Positions 7,643 through 16,193 of a stretch of DNA of 64,000 nt are shown here, one piece after another; the first letter of the stretch is position 1, and every line of letters starts with the position of its first letter. The notes beneath the pieces were generated by a model. The model had not been told where the DNA came from. It worked only from the letters and a program-made list of their open reading frames with translations, and made no database searches. The stretch lies in the NCBI RefSeq assembly GCF_017255295.1, contig NZ_JAFKDE010000002.1, forward strand, positions 372,001-436,000, in the 5' to 3' direction. The position numbers and the translations under genes were made by a program. Source of the stretch: Nitratireductor aquimarinus (GTDB lineage: Bacteria; Pseudomonadota; Alphaproteobacteria; Rhizobiales; Rhizobiaceae).

Positions 7643-8054
7643 AGAGCAGATCATCATCGAGAATTTCCTTGCGGCGCTGAAGGCAGGCGATGTCGACGGG
7701 GCCTGCGCCTTCGTGGCGGAAAATGCCGTCATCATTGGCGTCCGCGCCGAGCCGAAGCCCTCCGTTCCGCCCTATGGCGCGCGCTGCGGGCATGATGGCT
7801 TCCGCACCTTCCTTGCCGCACTCGGACGCACCTTCAAAAGCCAGTCGCTCACGGTGGAGCACCTTGGAGCGGGTGAGGGCGTTGCCTTCGCCAGCGGGCA
7901 GCTTGACCACATCGTCGCCGCGACCGGAAAGCGCTTCTTCAGCGAATGGGTGCTGCGCTGCCGCGTGCGCGAAGGCAAGATCACACACTATCAGTTCTGT
8001 GAGGACAGCGCCCGGCTCGAAGACGCGCTGTCGCCAGTCGGGGAGGCCGCATGA
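7638..8054 (+). CDS. NTF2/SnoaL-like fold protein
   Basis: This 138-residue protein matches the SnoaL-like (NTF2-fold) alpha+beta barrel family. An N-terminal helix pair (IIIENFLAALKAGDVDGACA) is followed by strands that end in VLRCRVREGKITHYQFCEDS. Members include ketosteroid isomerase-like and limonene-epoxide hydrolase-like enzymes, but many have no assigned reaction. ATG 7638 has GGAG 8 nt upstream. It is the first gene of a three-gene operon with overlapping ends (next gene by ATGA) and is driven by a MerR-type promoter. The substrate may be a small reactive compound sensed by MerR; that is inference. Confidence 0.82.
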   Translation: MQEQIIIENFLAALKAGDVDGACAFVAENAVIIGVRAEPKPSVPPYGARCGHDGFRTFLAALGRTFKSQSLTVEHLGAGEGVAFASGQLDHIVAATGKRFFSEWVLRCRVREGKITHYQFCEDSARLEDALSPVGEAA

Positions 8055-8446
8055 AGATTGGCGAAGTGGCAAGGCGCACCGGCCTGAGCATCGACACGCT
8101 GCGCTATTACGAAAAGCTCGGCCTCATTGATCCGCCATGGCGGCAGGGCGGCCAGCGCGCCTATGACGACAACATCGTCAAATGGCTGAACTTCATCAAG
8201 CTGTTGAAGGCCACGGGCATGCCGCTTGCCGATGTCGAGACCTATGCGCGTCTGCGCCGTGAGGGCGAAGGAAGCTCCGCCGAGCGCCGCGAGATGCTGG
8301 AGCATCAGCGCATGTTGGTTCTGGCGAAGATCGCCGAACTTCAGGAATGCGTCGAACTGCTCGACTACAAGATCATGAACTATGCCGAAATCGAAGCGCG
8401 CCACCGCGCCGAAGACGGCCGGAAGGACCAGACCCATGACCATTGA
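8051..8446 (+). CDS. MerR-family transcriptional regulator
   Basis: This 131-residue regulator has the classic N-terminal winged helix, MKIGEVARRTGLSIDTLRYY then EKLGLIDPPWR (residues 1-31). A dimerisation coiled coil follows (AERREMLEHQRMLVLAKIAE to ~115). No Cys pair for metal or [2Fe-2S] binding is visible, so it resembles the organic-ligand or stress-sensing MerR group rather than CueR/SoxR. The ATG overlaps the upstream stop. The 19-bp-spacer promoter ahead of the operon is its likely target. Confidence 0.92.
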   Translation: MKIGEVARRTGLSIDTLRYYEKLGLIDPPWRQGGQRAYDDNIVKWLNFIKLLKATGMPLADVETYARLRREGEGSSAERREMLEHQRMLVLAKIAELQECVELLDYKIMNYAEIEARHRAEDGRKDQTHDH

Positions 8447-8876
8447 AACCGTCGCTGAAACCGCCGCAAATGCGTCCGCGCTCGAAAAGGGGCGGGCCAT
8501 CGCCGCAAGGCTCAATCCCGATCTCGAAGATATTTTGTCAGAGCGCTATGATGCGGTCCTGCCGGGGTTTTCAGAAACGCTGATCGAAAGCGCCTATGGG
8601 CGTTTCTACGCCCGCGAGGGGCTCGACCTCAAAACGCGCCAGCTCGCCACTGTGGCAGCGCTCACGGCGCTTGGCGGGCAGACAGCGCCCCAGCTCAAGG
8701 TGAACATCGAGCATGCGCTGGCGGCGGGTGCGGGCGAACGCGAAATTCTGGAAGTGATCCTGCAGATGGCGGCCTATGGCGGCTGGCCGGCGGCCATCAA
8801 CGGGCTCAACGCGGCGCTCGAACTCTTTGGCGAACGCGCCCGCTCGCCGGACGCCTCCGCCTGGAACGGCCAGTAG
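8436..8876 (+). CDS. Carboxymuconolactone decarboxylase-family protein
   Basis: The 146 residues form a CMD domain with TRQLATVAALTALGGQTAPQ (~67-86), NIEHALAAGAGEREILEVI and MAAYGGWPAAINGLNAA. The AhpD-type CxxC redox pair is absent, so it looks more like the PcaC (gamma-carboxymuconolactone decarboxylase) side of the family than a peroxidase. No other protocatechuate genes are nearby. ATG 8436 follows GGAAGGA by 8 nt and overlaps the merR end by 11 nt, making it the third gene of this operon. Confidence 0.87.
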   Translation: MTIETVAETAANASALEKGRAIAARLNPDLEDILSERYDAVLPGFSETLIESAYGRFYAREGLDLKTRQLATVAALTALGGQTAPQLKVNIEHALAAGAGEREILEVILQMAAYGGWPAAINGLNAALELFGERARSPDASAWNGQ

Positions 8877-8891
8877 CCTGCCAGAAGTAGC

Positions 8892-9794
8892 CTACCAGAG
8901 CACCAGCAGCAGAATGCCCGCGACGATCAGCAGGCAGCCTGCCACTTCCGTGCGGTTGATGTGTTCACGGAAGAAGAAGACGGAGGAGGCGAAGGTGAAG
9001 ATCATCTCGATCTGCGCCAGCGCCTTCACCACCGCCGCCTGTTGCAGGGTCATGGCGGTGAACCAGCCGAGCGATGCCGCAGCGCCGACGAAGCCCACGA
9101 AGAGCGAAGGCTTCCAGGCCTGCGCGATCCTGCCCACCTCGGCGCGGTCGCGCCACAGCATCCATGCCAGCATGATGACGGTCTGAAAGCTGATGGTGAC
9201 GGCGAGCGTCGTCGTCGCCTGCATCAGGTAGTTCGGCCCGCCAAGCGAGAGCGAGGCCGCGCGATAGGCCACCGCCGTCACGCCGAACAGCGTGCCCGAG
9301 GCAAGGCCGATCAGCGCCGTGGGGCTGATCAGCGAGCGGAACAGATTGCCCCAGCTCATCGGCACGCGGGCGACCGAAATCAGCATCACGCCGATCACCG
9401 TCACCGCGATGGCAACCAGCGCGCCGAAACCGGCGACCTCGCCAAGCAGGACGAGACCGAAGATCGCGGCCTGCGCCGGTTCGGTGCGCGAATAAGCGGT
9501 GCCGACAGCGAAATTCCGAAAGGAAAAGAGATAGATCAGCAGAAACTGCGCGGAGATCTGCCCCAGTCCGCCAAGAATGGTCCAGGCAAGAAAGGTGCCG
9601 TGAATTTCGGGGATCCCGTAGCCGGCGGCAAAATGCAGCGCCAGCCACAGAGCAAGCACGAAGGGCATGCCGAACCCGAAGCGCACGAAGGTCGCCCCGG
9701 TCGTTCCCATCACACCCTTGAGGTGCTTTTGACCGACGGAGCGCAGGTTCTGCAGAAAGGCGGCGGCGATGGTGATCGGTATCCAGAGTTCCAT
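8892..9794 (-). CDS. EamA/DMT-superfamily permease
   Basis: This 300-residue, very hydrophobic protein has about ten predicted membrane spans arranged as two EamA repeats. The first repeat includes AWTILGGLGQISAQFLLIYL and TAYSRTEPAQAAIFGLVLLG; the second ends AGCLLIVAGILLLVLW. DMT members export amino acids, nucleosides or other metabolites; the substrate here is unknown. ATG 9794 gives a normal first helix (MELWIPITIAAAFLQNL) after an AGAAGG-like site. It stands alone on the minus strand, convergent with the MerR operon. Confidence 0.88.
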   Translation of the reverse strand: MELWIPITIAAAFLQNLRSVGQKHLKGVMGTTGATFVRFGFGMPFVLALWLALHFAAGYGIPEIHGTFLAWTILGGLGQISAQFLLIYLFSFRNFAVGTAYSRTEPAQAAIFGLVLLGEVAGFGALVAIAVTVIGVMLISVARVPMSWGNLFRSLISPTALIGLASGTLFGVTAVAYRAASLSLGGPNYLMQATTTLAVTISFQTVIMLAWMLWRDRAEVGRIAQAWKPSLFVGFVGAAASLGWFTAMTLQQAAVVKALAQIEMIFTFASSVFFFREHINRTEVAGCLLIVAGILLLVLW

Positions 9795-9963
9795 GCTTCG
9801 CCTTCTGTCGTCTTCCGGCTCAATTGCCTTGGGATGTTGTCGCAAACGTGTATAGTCACCGCGGCAGCGAAAGAAAACTGCCACTTACAGGCCTCTGCCC
9901 AGACAGGATCGACCCAATCCAAGTGCTGGCCTGCCACCCTCTTGAAGACGAGGAGAGCAGAGG

Positions 9964-10161
9964 ATGAAATACGTTCTGGTCACGATCTATCTGGGCTTCC
10001 GGACCGTCGGAATGACGTCTGCGGAGTTCAACAGCGCGGGCGCCTGCGAGAATGCGAGGAACCGCCTGGACGTGGGCACGCTCTCGCGAACCCAGTCCTT
10101 CTGCATCAAAAAGGGACTGAACGTGGACCGTTTGCCTGTCCCGGCATCCGACGGACAATGA
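9964..10161 (+). CDS. Small conserved-looking protein of unknown function
   Basis: The 65-residue protein begins MKYVLVTIYLGFRTVGMTSA and continues with EFNSAGACENARNRLD. I recall small proteins with this layout in other alphaproteobacteria but cannot name a family. The hydrophobic N-terminus could be a short membrane anchor or a buried strand. Two Cys (GACEN and SFCIKKG) might pair. Good support for translation comes from AGGAG 8 nt before the ATG. It is monocistronic, 94 bp before the HAD gene. Confidence 0.65.
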   Translation: MKYVLVTIYLGFRTVGMTSAEFNSAGACENARNRLDVGTLSRTQSFCIKKGLNVDRLPVPASDGQ

Positions 10162-10254
10162 AGCCGCACTGGCACAAGACACGTGCTCACCTGGCAGGTG
10201 AAAACCCCCGCAACCGGATTGCCGGTGGCGCGGAAGGTCTGCCATAACGGAGGC

Positions 10255-10953
10255 ATGAGAAACCAGCCCGCTCCCGACCGCTTCACCCACGTCACCGATT
10301 GGGTGTTTGACCTCGACAACACGCTCTATCCGCATCACAGCAATCTGTTCTCGCAGATCGATGTGAAGATGACGGCCTATGTGTCCGAGCTTCTGCAGCT
10401 CGACCGCACAGAGGCGAGAGCGCTGCAAAAGGATCTCTACAGGGAATACGGCACGACGCTCAACGGGCTGATGAAGCGCTACAACATCAACCCGGACGAC
10501 TTCCTCGAAAAGGTCCACGACATCGACTATTCGTGGCTCGATCCCGATCCGAAGCTTGGTGACGCGATCCGCGCGCTGCCCGGGCGCAAGTTCATCTTCA
10601 CCAATGGCGATCGCGGTCACGCAGAGCGTGCGGCGCGTCAGCTCGGCGTGCTCGACCATTTCGACGATATTTTCGACATCGTCGCCGCCGACCTTCTGCC
10701 CAAGCCGGCTGCGGCCACCTATGACCGTTTTCTGGCCCTTCACCGGGTGGTGGGCGAAAAGGCCGTGATGTTCGAGGATCTGGCCCGCAATCTGGCCGTT
10801 CCGAAGAAACTCGGCATGACCACGGTTCTCGTGGTGCCCAACAATTTCGAACCGGCGTTCGCGGAAATCTGGGAACAGGACCCGGATGAAGAAGACGATG
10901 TCGATTTCGTCACCGACAATCTCACCGATTTCCTGAAGAACATCCGGGTCTGA
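10255..10953 (+). CDS. HAD-superfamily pyrimidine 5'-nucleotidase
   Basis: The 232 residues carry HAD motif I in VFDLDNTLYPHH (two catalytic Asp), motif II in KFIFTNGDRGHAERAA, a Lys in LLPKPAAATYDRFL, and motif IV in AVMFEDLARNL. The cap and sequence style match the SDT1/pyrimidine 5'-nucleotidase group, which dephosphorylates UMP/CMP-type nucleotides. GGAGG is only 1 nt before ATG 10255, which is unusually close, so an upstream in-frame start (ATG 10183) is possible. Residues before 10255 are not family-like, so the shorter form is preferred. Confidence 0.85.
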   Translation: MRNQPAPDRFTHVTDWVFDLDNTLYPHHSNLFSQIDVKMTAYVSELLQLDRTEARALQKDLYREYGTTLNGLMKRYNINPDDFLEKVHDIDYSWLDPDPKLGDAIRALPGRKFIFTNGDRGHAERAARQLGVLDHFDDIFDIVAADLLPKPAAATYDRFLALHRVVGEKAVMFEDLARNLAVPKKLGMTTVLVVPNNFEPAFAEIWEQDPDEEDDVDFVTDNLTDFLKNIRV

Positions 10954-11052
10954 TCCCGAACGAAAATCGGGCGGGCGCGATCACGCCCCGCCCGGTGGCT
11001 TCTGCCCCAATGACTTTTGCCCCAGGGGCTTCTAATGGCAGGAGCGTCGTTG

Positions 11053-11589
11053 CTAGTGGTTATGCCCCGCTTCGGGCATGCCGCCACGCGCCGGCCCGGC
11101 CATAAGCTCGAGTTCCACCTTGCCGGCCTTCTCGAATTCCAGCGTCACCGGAACGGTCTCGCCTTCCTGAAAACCCTTCTCCACCTGCATGAACATTATG
11201 TGCAGGCCGCCGGGCTCCAGCGTCACGCTCTCACCGGCCGGAATGGTCAGGCCGCCTTCAACCGGGCGCATCACCATCACGTCATTGTTCATTTCCATCG
11301 TGTGGATTTCCACCTTGCCGGCGCGCGGCGAGGCGAGGGCCGTGAGCGTGTCGTCTTCCGCGCCGGTGTTCTCGATCACCAGATAGCCACCGCCTGCGGG
11401 CTGGCCGGGCAGCATCGCGCGCACCCACGGATCGCTGATCCTGAGGTCGCCGGCCTGAATGGCATGGCTCATCGTGGCGTCGGCGGTTTCGCTTGTCGCC
11501 GCGTCCGCCTTTGGCGTGCTTTCCGCACTGGCGTTGAATGCAAGAAGGGGGAGGGCGGCTGCAGCCGCGAGGAGAATGTTGAAGCGCAT
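11053..11589 (-). CDS. Periplasmic copper chaperone, PCu(A)C family
   Basis: A signal peptide (MRFNILLAAAAALPLLAFNASA) precedes a PCu(A)C domain. The copper-binding Met/His motif is present: HTMEMNNDVMVM, then GLHIMFMQVEKGF about 20 residues later, fitting H(M)X10MX21HXM. A His-containing tail (MPEAGHNH) may add metal binding. These proteins carry Cu(I) in the periplasm, often toward the CuA site of cytochrome oxidase. ATG 11589 is chosen for the clean signal peptide; a TTG at 11616 is the alternative. The gene upstream encodes a DUF2946 protein, a pairing common in copper loci. Confidence 0.9.
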   Translation of the reverse strand: MRFNILLAAAAALPLLAFNASAESTPKADAATSETADATMSHAIQAGDLRISDPWVRAMLPGQPAGGGYLVIENTGAEDDTLTALASPRAGKVEIHTMEMNNDVMVMRPVEGGLTIPAGESVTLEPGGLHIMFMQVEKGFQEGETVPVTLEFEKAGKVELELMAGPARGGMPEAGHNH

Positions 11590-11641
11590 TGTCTGTCTTT
11601 CTGTCTGATCTTTCAAAGGGCCGAAGCCCGGTTTGGCGGTG

Positions 11642-12046
11642 TCAGGCAGTCAGGGGCGGTGCGCGGATCGAGGGCGGCGTGTCGCCCCGTGTCGAGAGGC
11701 GGGCAGGTTGCCGCCATGCGGCGCGAATGCTGCGTTCGCGCGCCGGTGTCTGAAGCGCGGTCGCGGGAAGCGGCGGCGTTGCCGGTGCAAACTGAAAACT
11801 GCAGGAATGCCCTGTCAGGCAAAGCGGGCACTCGGCGTTTCGCGGGTGCTGGCGGTTCCCGTCAGCCGCCTTGCCGACCCCGTAGGTCGTGCAGATGACG
11901 AAGCCGTAGGAGGCCGGGGCGGCAGCCGCCACTGCGAGCGGCTGCAACAGGCCTATGACGAGCGAAAGAAGGCCCACGACCGCGAAAAGCTTCGCATCGC
12001 GGCGCAGGCTTTCAAACCAGCTCGTGTCGGCAGGGCTTGCCTTCAT
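11642..12046 (-). CDS. DUF2946-family membrane protein
   Basis: This 134-residue protein has one hydrophobic span (LFAVVGLLSLVIGLLQPLAV, ~19-38). A periplasmic region follows with the family's Cys-rich core: VICTTYG, then ECPLCLTGHSC. The tail is Pro- and Arg-rich and probably disordered. The function of DUF2946 is not established; the Cys/His motif and position just upstream of the PCu(A)C gene suggest copper handling. The ribosome-binding site is weak, so the exact start is uncertain. Confidence 0.72.
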   Translation of the reverse strand: MKASPADTSWFESLRRDAKLFAVVGLLSLVIGLLQPLAVAAAAPASYGFVICTTYGVGKAADGNRQHPRNAECPLCLTGHSCSFQFAPATPPLPATALQTPARERSIRAAWRQPARLSTRGDTPPSIRAPPLTA

Positions 12047-12063
12047 GCGTTTTGATCAGCCTC

Positions 12064-12903
12064 TCACAGTTCGTAGAATGCGGAGATCTTTTCCCAGGCT
12101 TCCTCCGCCGTGTCGACGAAGGTGATCAGCTCGTCGTCACCGGGGGAGATGGTGCCCTGCTCGGCGAGGAAGCCGAGGTCGATCGCGCCTTCCCAGAATT
12201 CCTTGCCGAACAGAATGACAGGCACCCGCTCCATGCGGCCGGTCTGGATCAGCGTCAGGGATTCGAACAGCTCGTCCATCGTGCCAAAACCGCCGGGGAA
12301 CACGGCCACGGCTTTCGCGCGCATCATGAAATGCATCTTGCGGATCGCGAAATAGTGGAAGTTGAAGCAGAGTTCCGGTGTCACATAGACGTTCGGCGCC
12401 TGCTCATGCGGCAGCACGATGTTGAGACCGATGGAGGGCGCGCCGCAATCGGCAGCACCGCGATTGCCGGCTTCCATCACGCCGGGGCCACCGCCCGTCA
12501 CCACAACATATTCGCGGTAATAGGATTTTGCCGATTCTACCGAGCACAGCCGCGCGAATTTGCGCGCCTCTTCATAGTAGCGGCTGTTCTTTTCGAGGTT
12601 CTTGCGCTGCGTCTCGTTCTTGGCCGCCCAGGCGTCACCGCCGGGCTCGGGCAGGCGCGCGCCGCCGAACAGGATCACGGTCGAGCGGATGCCACGCTCG
12701 GCCAGCACCATTTCGGGCTTCAAGAGCTCCAGCTGCAGGCGCACGGGCCGCAGCTCGCGCCGCGTCATGAAGTCTTCGTCATTCCAGGCGAGGCGATAGG
12801 TGTCCGCGCGGGTCTGGGGCGTATCGGGCACCTGGCGGGCGCGGCGCAGATCCTCGTCGGAATGCGGCAGAGGCGTCCAGCCATTCTCGTCTTTGGTTTT
12901 CAT
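12064..12903 (-). CDS. LOG-family protein (nucleoside 5'-monophosphate phosphoribohydrolase)
   Basis: The 279 residues include the LOG signatures VVVTGGGPGVMEAGNRGA (~125-142) and VAVFPGGFGTMDELFE (~205-220), the latter being the PGGxGTxxE active-site motif. Relatives cleave AMP-type nucleotides or cytokinin ribotides to base plus ribose 5-phosphate; many are still misnamed lysine decarboxylases. The long N-terminal extension fits the TIGR00730-type large bacterial members. ATG 12903 follows ACAGGA; an earlier ATG at 12966 is less likely. It is divergent from dapD. Confidence 0.9.
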   Translation of the reverse strand: MKTKDENGWTPLPHSDEDLRRARQVPDTPQTRADTYRLAWNDEDFMTRRELRPVRLQLELLKPEMVLAERGIRSTVILFGGARLPEPGGDAWAAKNETQRKNLEKNSRYYEEARKFARLCSVESAKSYYREYVVVTGGGPGVMEAGNRGAADCGAPSIGLNIVLPHEQAPNVYVTPELCFNFHYFAIRKMHFMMRAKAVAVFPGGFGTMDELFESLTLIQTGRMERVPVILFGKEFWEGAIDLGFLAEQGTISPGDDELITFVDTAEEAWEKISAFYEL

Positions 12904-13057
12904 GTTCCTGTTTCCGTCCTTCGGTGCTTTGCCGCGCTGGCGCGCGATCCCGTGATTGACCGCCACACGCGCTTCGCATAGTTTCCGCGCCGGCCTTGGG
13001 TCCTTCTCCCAAACTTATGGCTGAGCCCTTAACAGCTTGTTCAATGGAGCCGCAAGC

Positions 13058-13912
<855 letters not shown>

Positions 13913-13932
13913 CGGGCAGGCGGAGCGGCGCG

Positions 13933-14304
13933 ATGACCAAGAATCAGATCTCATGGCTGTTCCTGGGTTTCTCCGGACGGGTCAGCCGCGCGGCTTTCTT
14001 TCTGGCGGGACTGCTTCTGGCGGTCCTGCAGGCCCTAGTGCTTTACCGCTTCACCCTGGCGCCGGAAGGCAGCGGCGCCAGCGGCGTGTGGGCATTGCTC
14101 TTCTGGGGCATGTTCATGCTGTCGGCATTCTCCTCGGTCGCGCTTGGCGTCAAGCGCCTGCACGATTTCGGAAAGTCCGGCATGTTCGCCTTCGCACTTT
14201 TCGTTCCGATGGTTTCGATCCTCGCCTTCATCGTTCTGTGTCTCTATCCGGGCGATCCTGGCGCAAACGAATATGGCGAGCGGACCAACGCGCCGAAGCA
14301 ATAG
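13933..14304 (+). CDS. DUF805 membrane protein
   Basis: The 123-residue protein has about four hydrophobic spans and the DUF805 hallmarks: a Gly-Arg motif near the start (FSGRVSRAAFF), a mid-protein KRLHDFGKSGM, and a final LCLYPGDPGANEYG. The function of DUF805 (YhaH-like) is unknown. It starts 20 nt after dapD with a GGAG-type site and precedes dapE by about 60 nt. It is probably co-transcribed with the dap genes, but a direct role in lysine synthesis is not implied. Confidence 0.88.
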   Translation: MTKNQISWLFLGFSGRVSRAAFFLAGLLLAVLQALVLYRFTLAPEGSGASGVWALLFWGMFMLSAFSSVALGVKRLHDFGKSGMFAFALFVPMVSILAFIVLCLYPGDPGANEYGERTNAPKQ

Positions 14305-14365
14305 AGGGCGGTGGCGGTGTCTTGCTGCGTGACAGCCGCGCGCGGTTGGATTATCCCTCTCACCT

Positions 14366-15553
14366 ATGACACTGCCTACCGATCCCGCGGCGAATCTCGC
14401 CGAGCTAATCCGCTGTCCTTCCGTCACGCCGGTCGAAGGTCAGGCGCTTTCCGTGCTTCAGGGCATGTTGAAGGCGCTGGACTGCACGGTCGAGCGTCCC
14501 GTCTTCTCCGAGGATGGCACCCCCGACATTGAAAATCTCTACGGCAAGCTTGCCGGAGACGGCCCGCATCTGATGTTTGCCGGGCACACGGATGTGGTTC
14601 CGCCGGGCGATGAAGCCGCCTGGAAGCACCCGCCCTTTGCCGCCGCGATTGCCGATGGCCAGATGTATGGCCGCGGCGCGGTGGACATGAAGGGCGGCAT
14701 TGCCTGTTTCGTGGCCGCGCTTGCGCGCTATGTGAAAACCCATGGCAAGCCGAAAGGCTCCGTTTCGTTCCTCATCACGGGCGATGAGGAAGGCCCGGCC
14801 ATCAATGGCACGGTGAAGCTTCTGGAATGGGCCGCAGAACGCGGCGAGAAATGGGATGCCTCCATCGTCGGTGAGCCGACCAATCCCGATGCGCTCGGCG
14901 ACATGATCAAGATCGGCCGTCGCGGGTCGCTGTCCGGCCGCATCACCGTCAATGGGCGTCAGGGCCATGTGGCCTATCCGCACCGTGCAGACAATCCGGT
15001 GCCGGGGCTTATGCAGCTCCTCGAGGCGCTGCTCGAACAGCCCTTCGATGAAGGCACGAAGGATTTCCAGCCAAGCAATCTGGAAGTGACCACGGTCGAT
15101 GTGGGCAACAAGGCCACCAATGTCATTCCGGCGCGCGCAAGCGCTGTTTTCAACATTCGCTTCAACGACACGTGGAGCGCGGAAAGCCTGCAGGCCGAAA
15201 TCCACAACCGGCTGGATCGCGCCGCAGCCGCAAACCGACTGCGCGGCAATGCGGACGAGCCGGTGGATTTCGACATCGAATGGCTCGGCCGGCCAAGCCC
15301 GGTCTTCCTGACGCGTGATGACAGGCTGGTCGCAACCCTTTCGGCTTCGGTCGAAGCCGTCGTGGGCGCGCGGCCCGAGCTTTCCACGTCCGGCGGCACG
15401 TCGGATGCGCGTTTCATCAAGGATTATTGCCCGGTGGTCGAATTCGGCCTTGTCGGACAGACCATGCACATGGTCGACGAGCGCGTTGCGCTGGCCGATC
15501 TGGAAACCCTCACGCAGATTTATCTGCGCTTCCTTGAAGACTGGTTCGCCTGA
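14366..15553 (+). CDS. dapE: Succinyl-diaminopimelate desuccinylase
   Basis: DapE is an M20-family di-zinc hydrolase that removes succinate from N-succinyl-LL-diaminopimelate. Metal and catalytic motifs are complete: [10 protein letters not shown] (~71-80), [14 protein letters not shown] (~101-114), [23 protein letters not shown], dimer-domain [15 protein letters not shown], and the C-terminal metal His in [12 protein letters not shown]. At 395 residues it is slightly longer than E. coli DapE. No good ribosome-binding site precedes ATG 14366, so translation may depend on the upstream genes. Confidence 0.97.
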   Translation: MTLPTDPAANLAELIRCPSVTPVEGQALSVLQGMLKALDCTVERPVFSEDGTPDIENLYGKLAGDGPHLMFAGHTDVVPPGDEAAWKHPPFAAAIADGQMYGRGAVDMKGGIACFVAALARYVKTHGKPKGSVSFLITGDEEGPAINGTVKLLEWAAERGEKWDASIVGEPTNPDALGDMIKIGRRGSLSGRITVNGRQGHVAYPHRADNPVPGLMQLLEALLEQPFDEGTKDFQPSNLEVTTVDVGNKATNVIPARASAVFNIRFNDTWSAESLQAEIHNRLDRAAAANRLRGNADEPVDFDIEWLGRPSPVFLTRDDRLVATLSASVEAVVGARPELSTSGGTSDARFIKDYCPVVEFGLVGQTMHMVDERVALADLETLTQIYLRFLEDWFA

Positions 15554-15555
15554 CA

Positions 15556-16149
15556 ATGCCGTCCTTTGCCGAGATCCAGCAGAATTTTGCCGGCGTCTGG
15601 CGCATGATGATGGGGCGTTCCGAGGGGCTGCGCCTGCTCGACCTGTCGGCTGACGGGTTCTGGAATTCCTTCTTCGCCATTCTGGTCGCCTTCCCGCCGC
15701 TTGTGGTCGGGTGGGTGACCATCTCAAACGAGCTGGCGGGCGGCGAGGTTGTCGCGGCCCGGTTCGCGCTCTTCAATCGCCTGATGGTCACGGATATTGC
15801 CACCTGGGTCATCCCGTTCGCCATTCTTGCGCTGGTGGCGCGGCCGGCGGGCATTGCGGACCGCTTTGTGCACTATGTGGTGGCGAGCAACTGGGCGTCC
15901 GCGCTTTTTTCGTGGATCACGCTGCCGGCCATGCTGATCCGCCTGTTCATCCCGGCTGCGGCGGAACTCGCCAATCTTCTCACCTTCGTCATCTTCATCG
16001 GCACGCTTGTGCTCTCCTGGCGTCTGACGAATGCGGCCATCGGCAAGGGGCCAGCCGTCGCTTCCGCCGTCTTCGCGGCCATGTTCGCAGCCTCGCTCGG
16101 CGTTCTGTTCACCTTTGAGGGGCTTCTGGGGCTGACGCGCGCAGGCTAG
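15556..16149 (+). CDS. Integral membrane protein downstream of dapE
   Basis: This 197-residue protein has about five hydrophobic segments, for example FFAILVAFPPLVVGWVTIS, TWVIPFAILALVARPAGIAD and LTFVIFIGTLVLSWRL. I do not recognise a named family, though proteins of this size beside dapE are, as I recall, common in Rhizobiales. Its ATG is only 3 nt after the dapE stop, so the two are almost certainly co-translated. It is convergent with the MscS-type gene; the short gap holds a palindrome. Confidence 0.75.
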   Translation: MPSFAEIQQNFAGVWRMMMGRSEGLRLLDLSADGFWNSFFAILVAFPPLVVGWVTISNELAGGEVVAARFALFNRLMVTDIATWVIPFAILALVARPAGIADRFVHYVVASNWASALFSWITLPAMLIRLFIPAAAELANLLTFVIFIGTLVLSWRLTNAAIGKGPAVASAVFAAMFAASLGVLFTFEGLLGLTRAG

Positions 16150-16175
16150 GGTCTGAAGCAGCCCGTGAAGCCTTT

Positions 16176-16193
16176 CTAGGGTCCTGACCCTAG
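16176..16193. repeat. Palindrome at the convergent gene ends
   Basis: CTAGGGTC-CT-GACCCTAG is a perfect 8-2-8 inverted repeat. The stop codon of the minus-strand MscS gene (16190-16192) lies inside it, and a further CTAGGGTC occurs at the end of the plus-strand gene. It could form a small hairpin in either transcript. Confidence 0.45.

Noticed and set aside
8961-10247. A 428-codon plus-strand frame across the permease gene
   Set aside because: Mostly antisense to the DMT permease, then crossing into the small-protein gene in another frame; no family-like sequence and no start signal.
10969-10995. GGGCGGG...CCCGCCC hairpin after the HAD gene as a terminator
   Set aside because: The stem is good but has no T-run on either side, so the call is not supported beyond a possible 3' structure.
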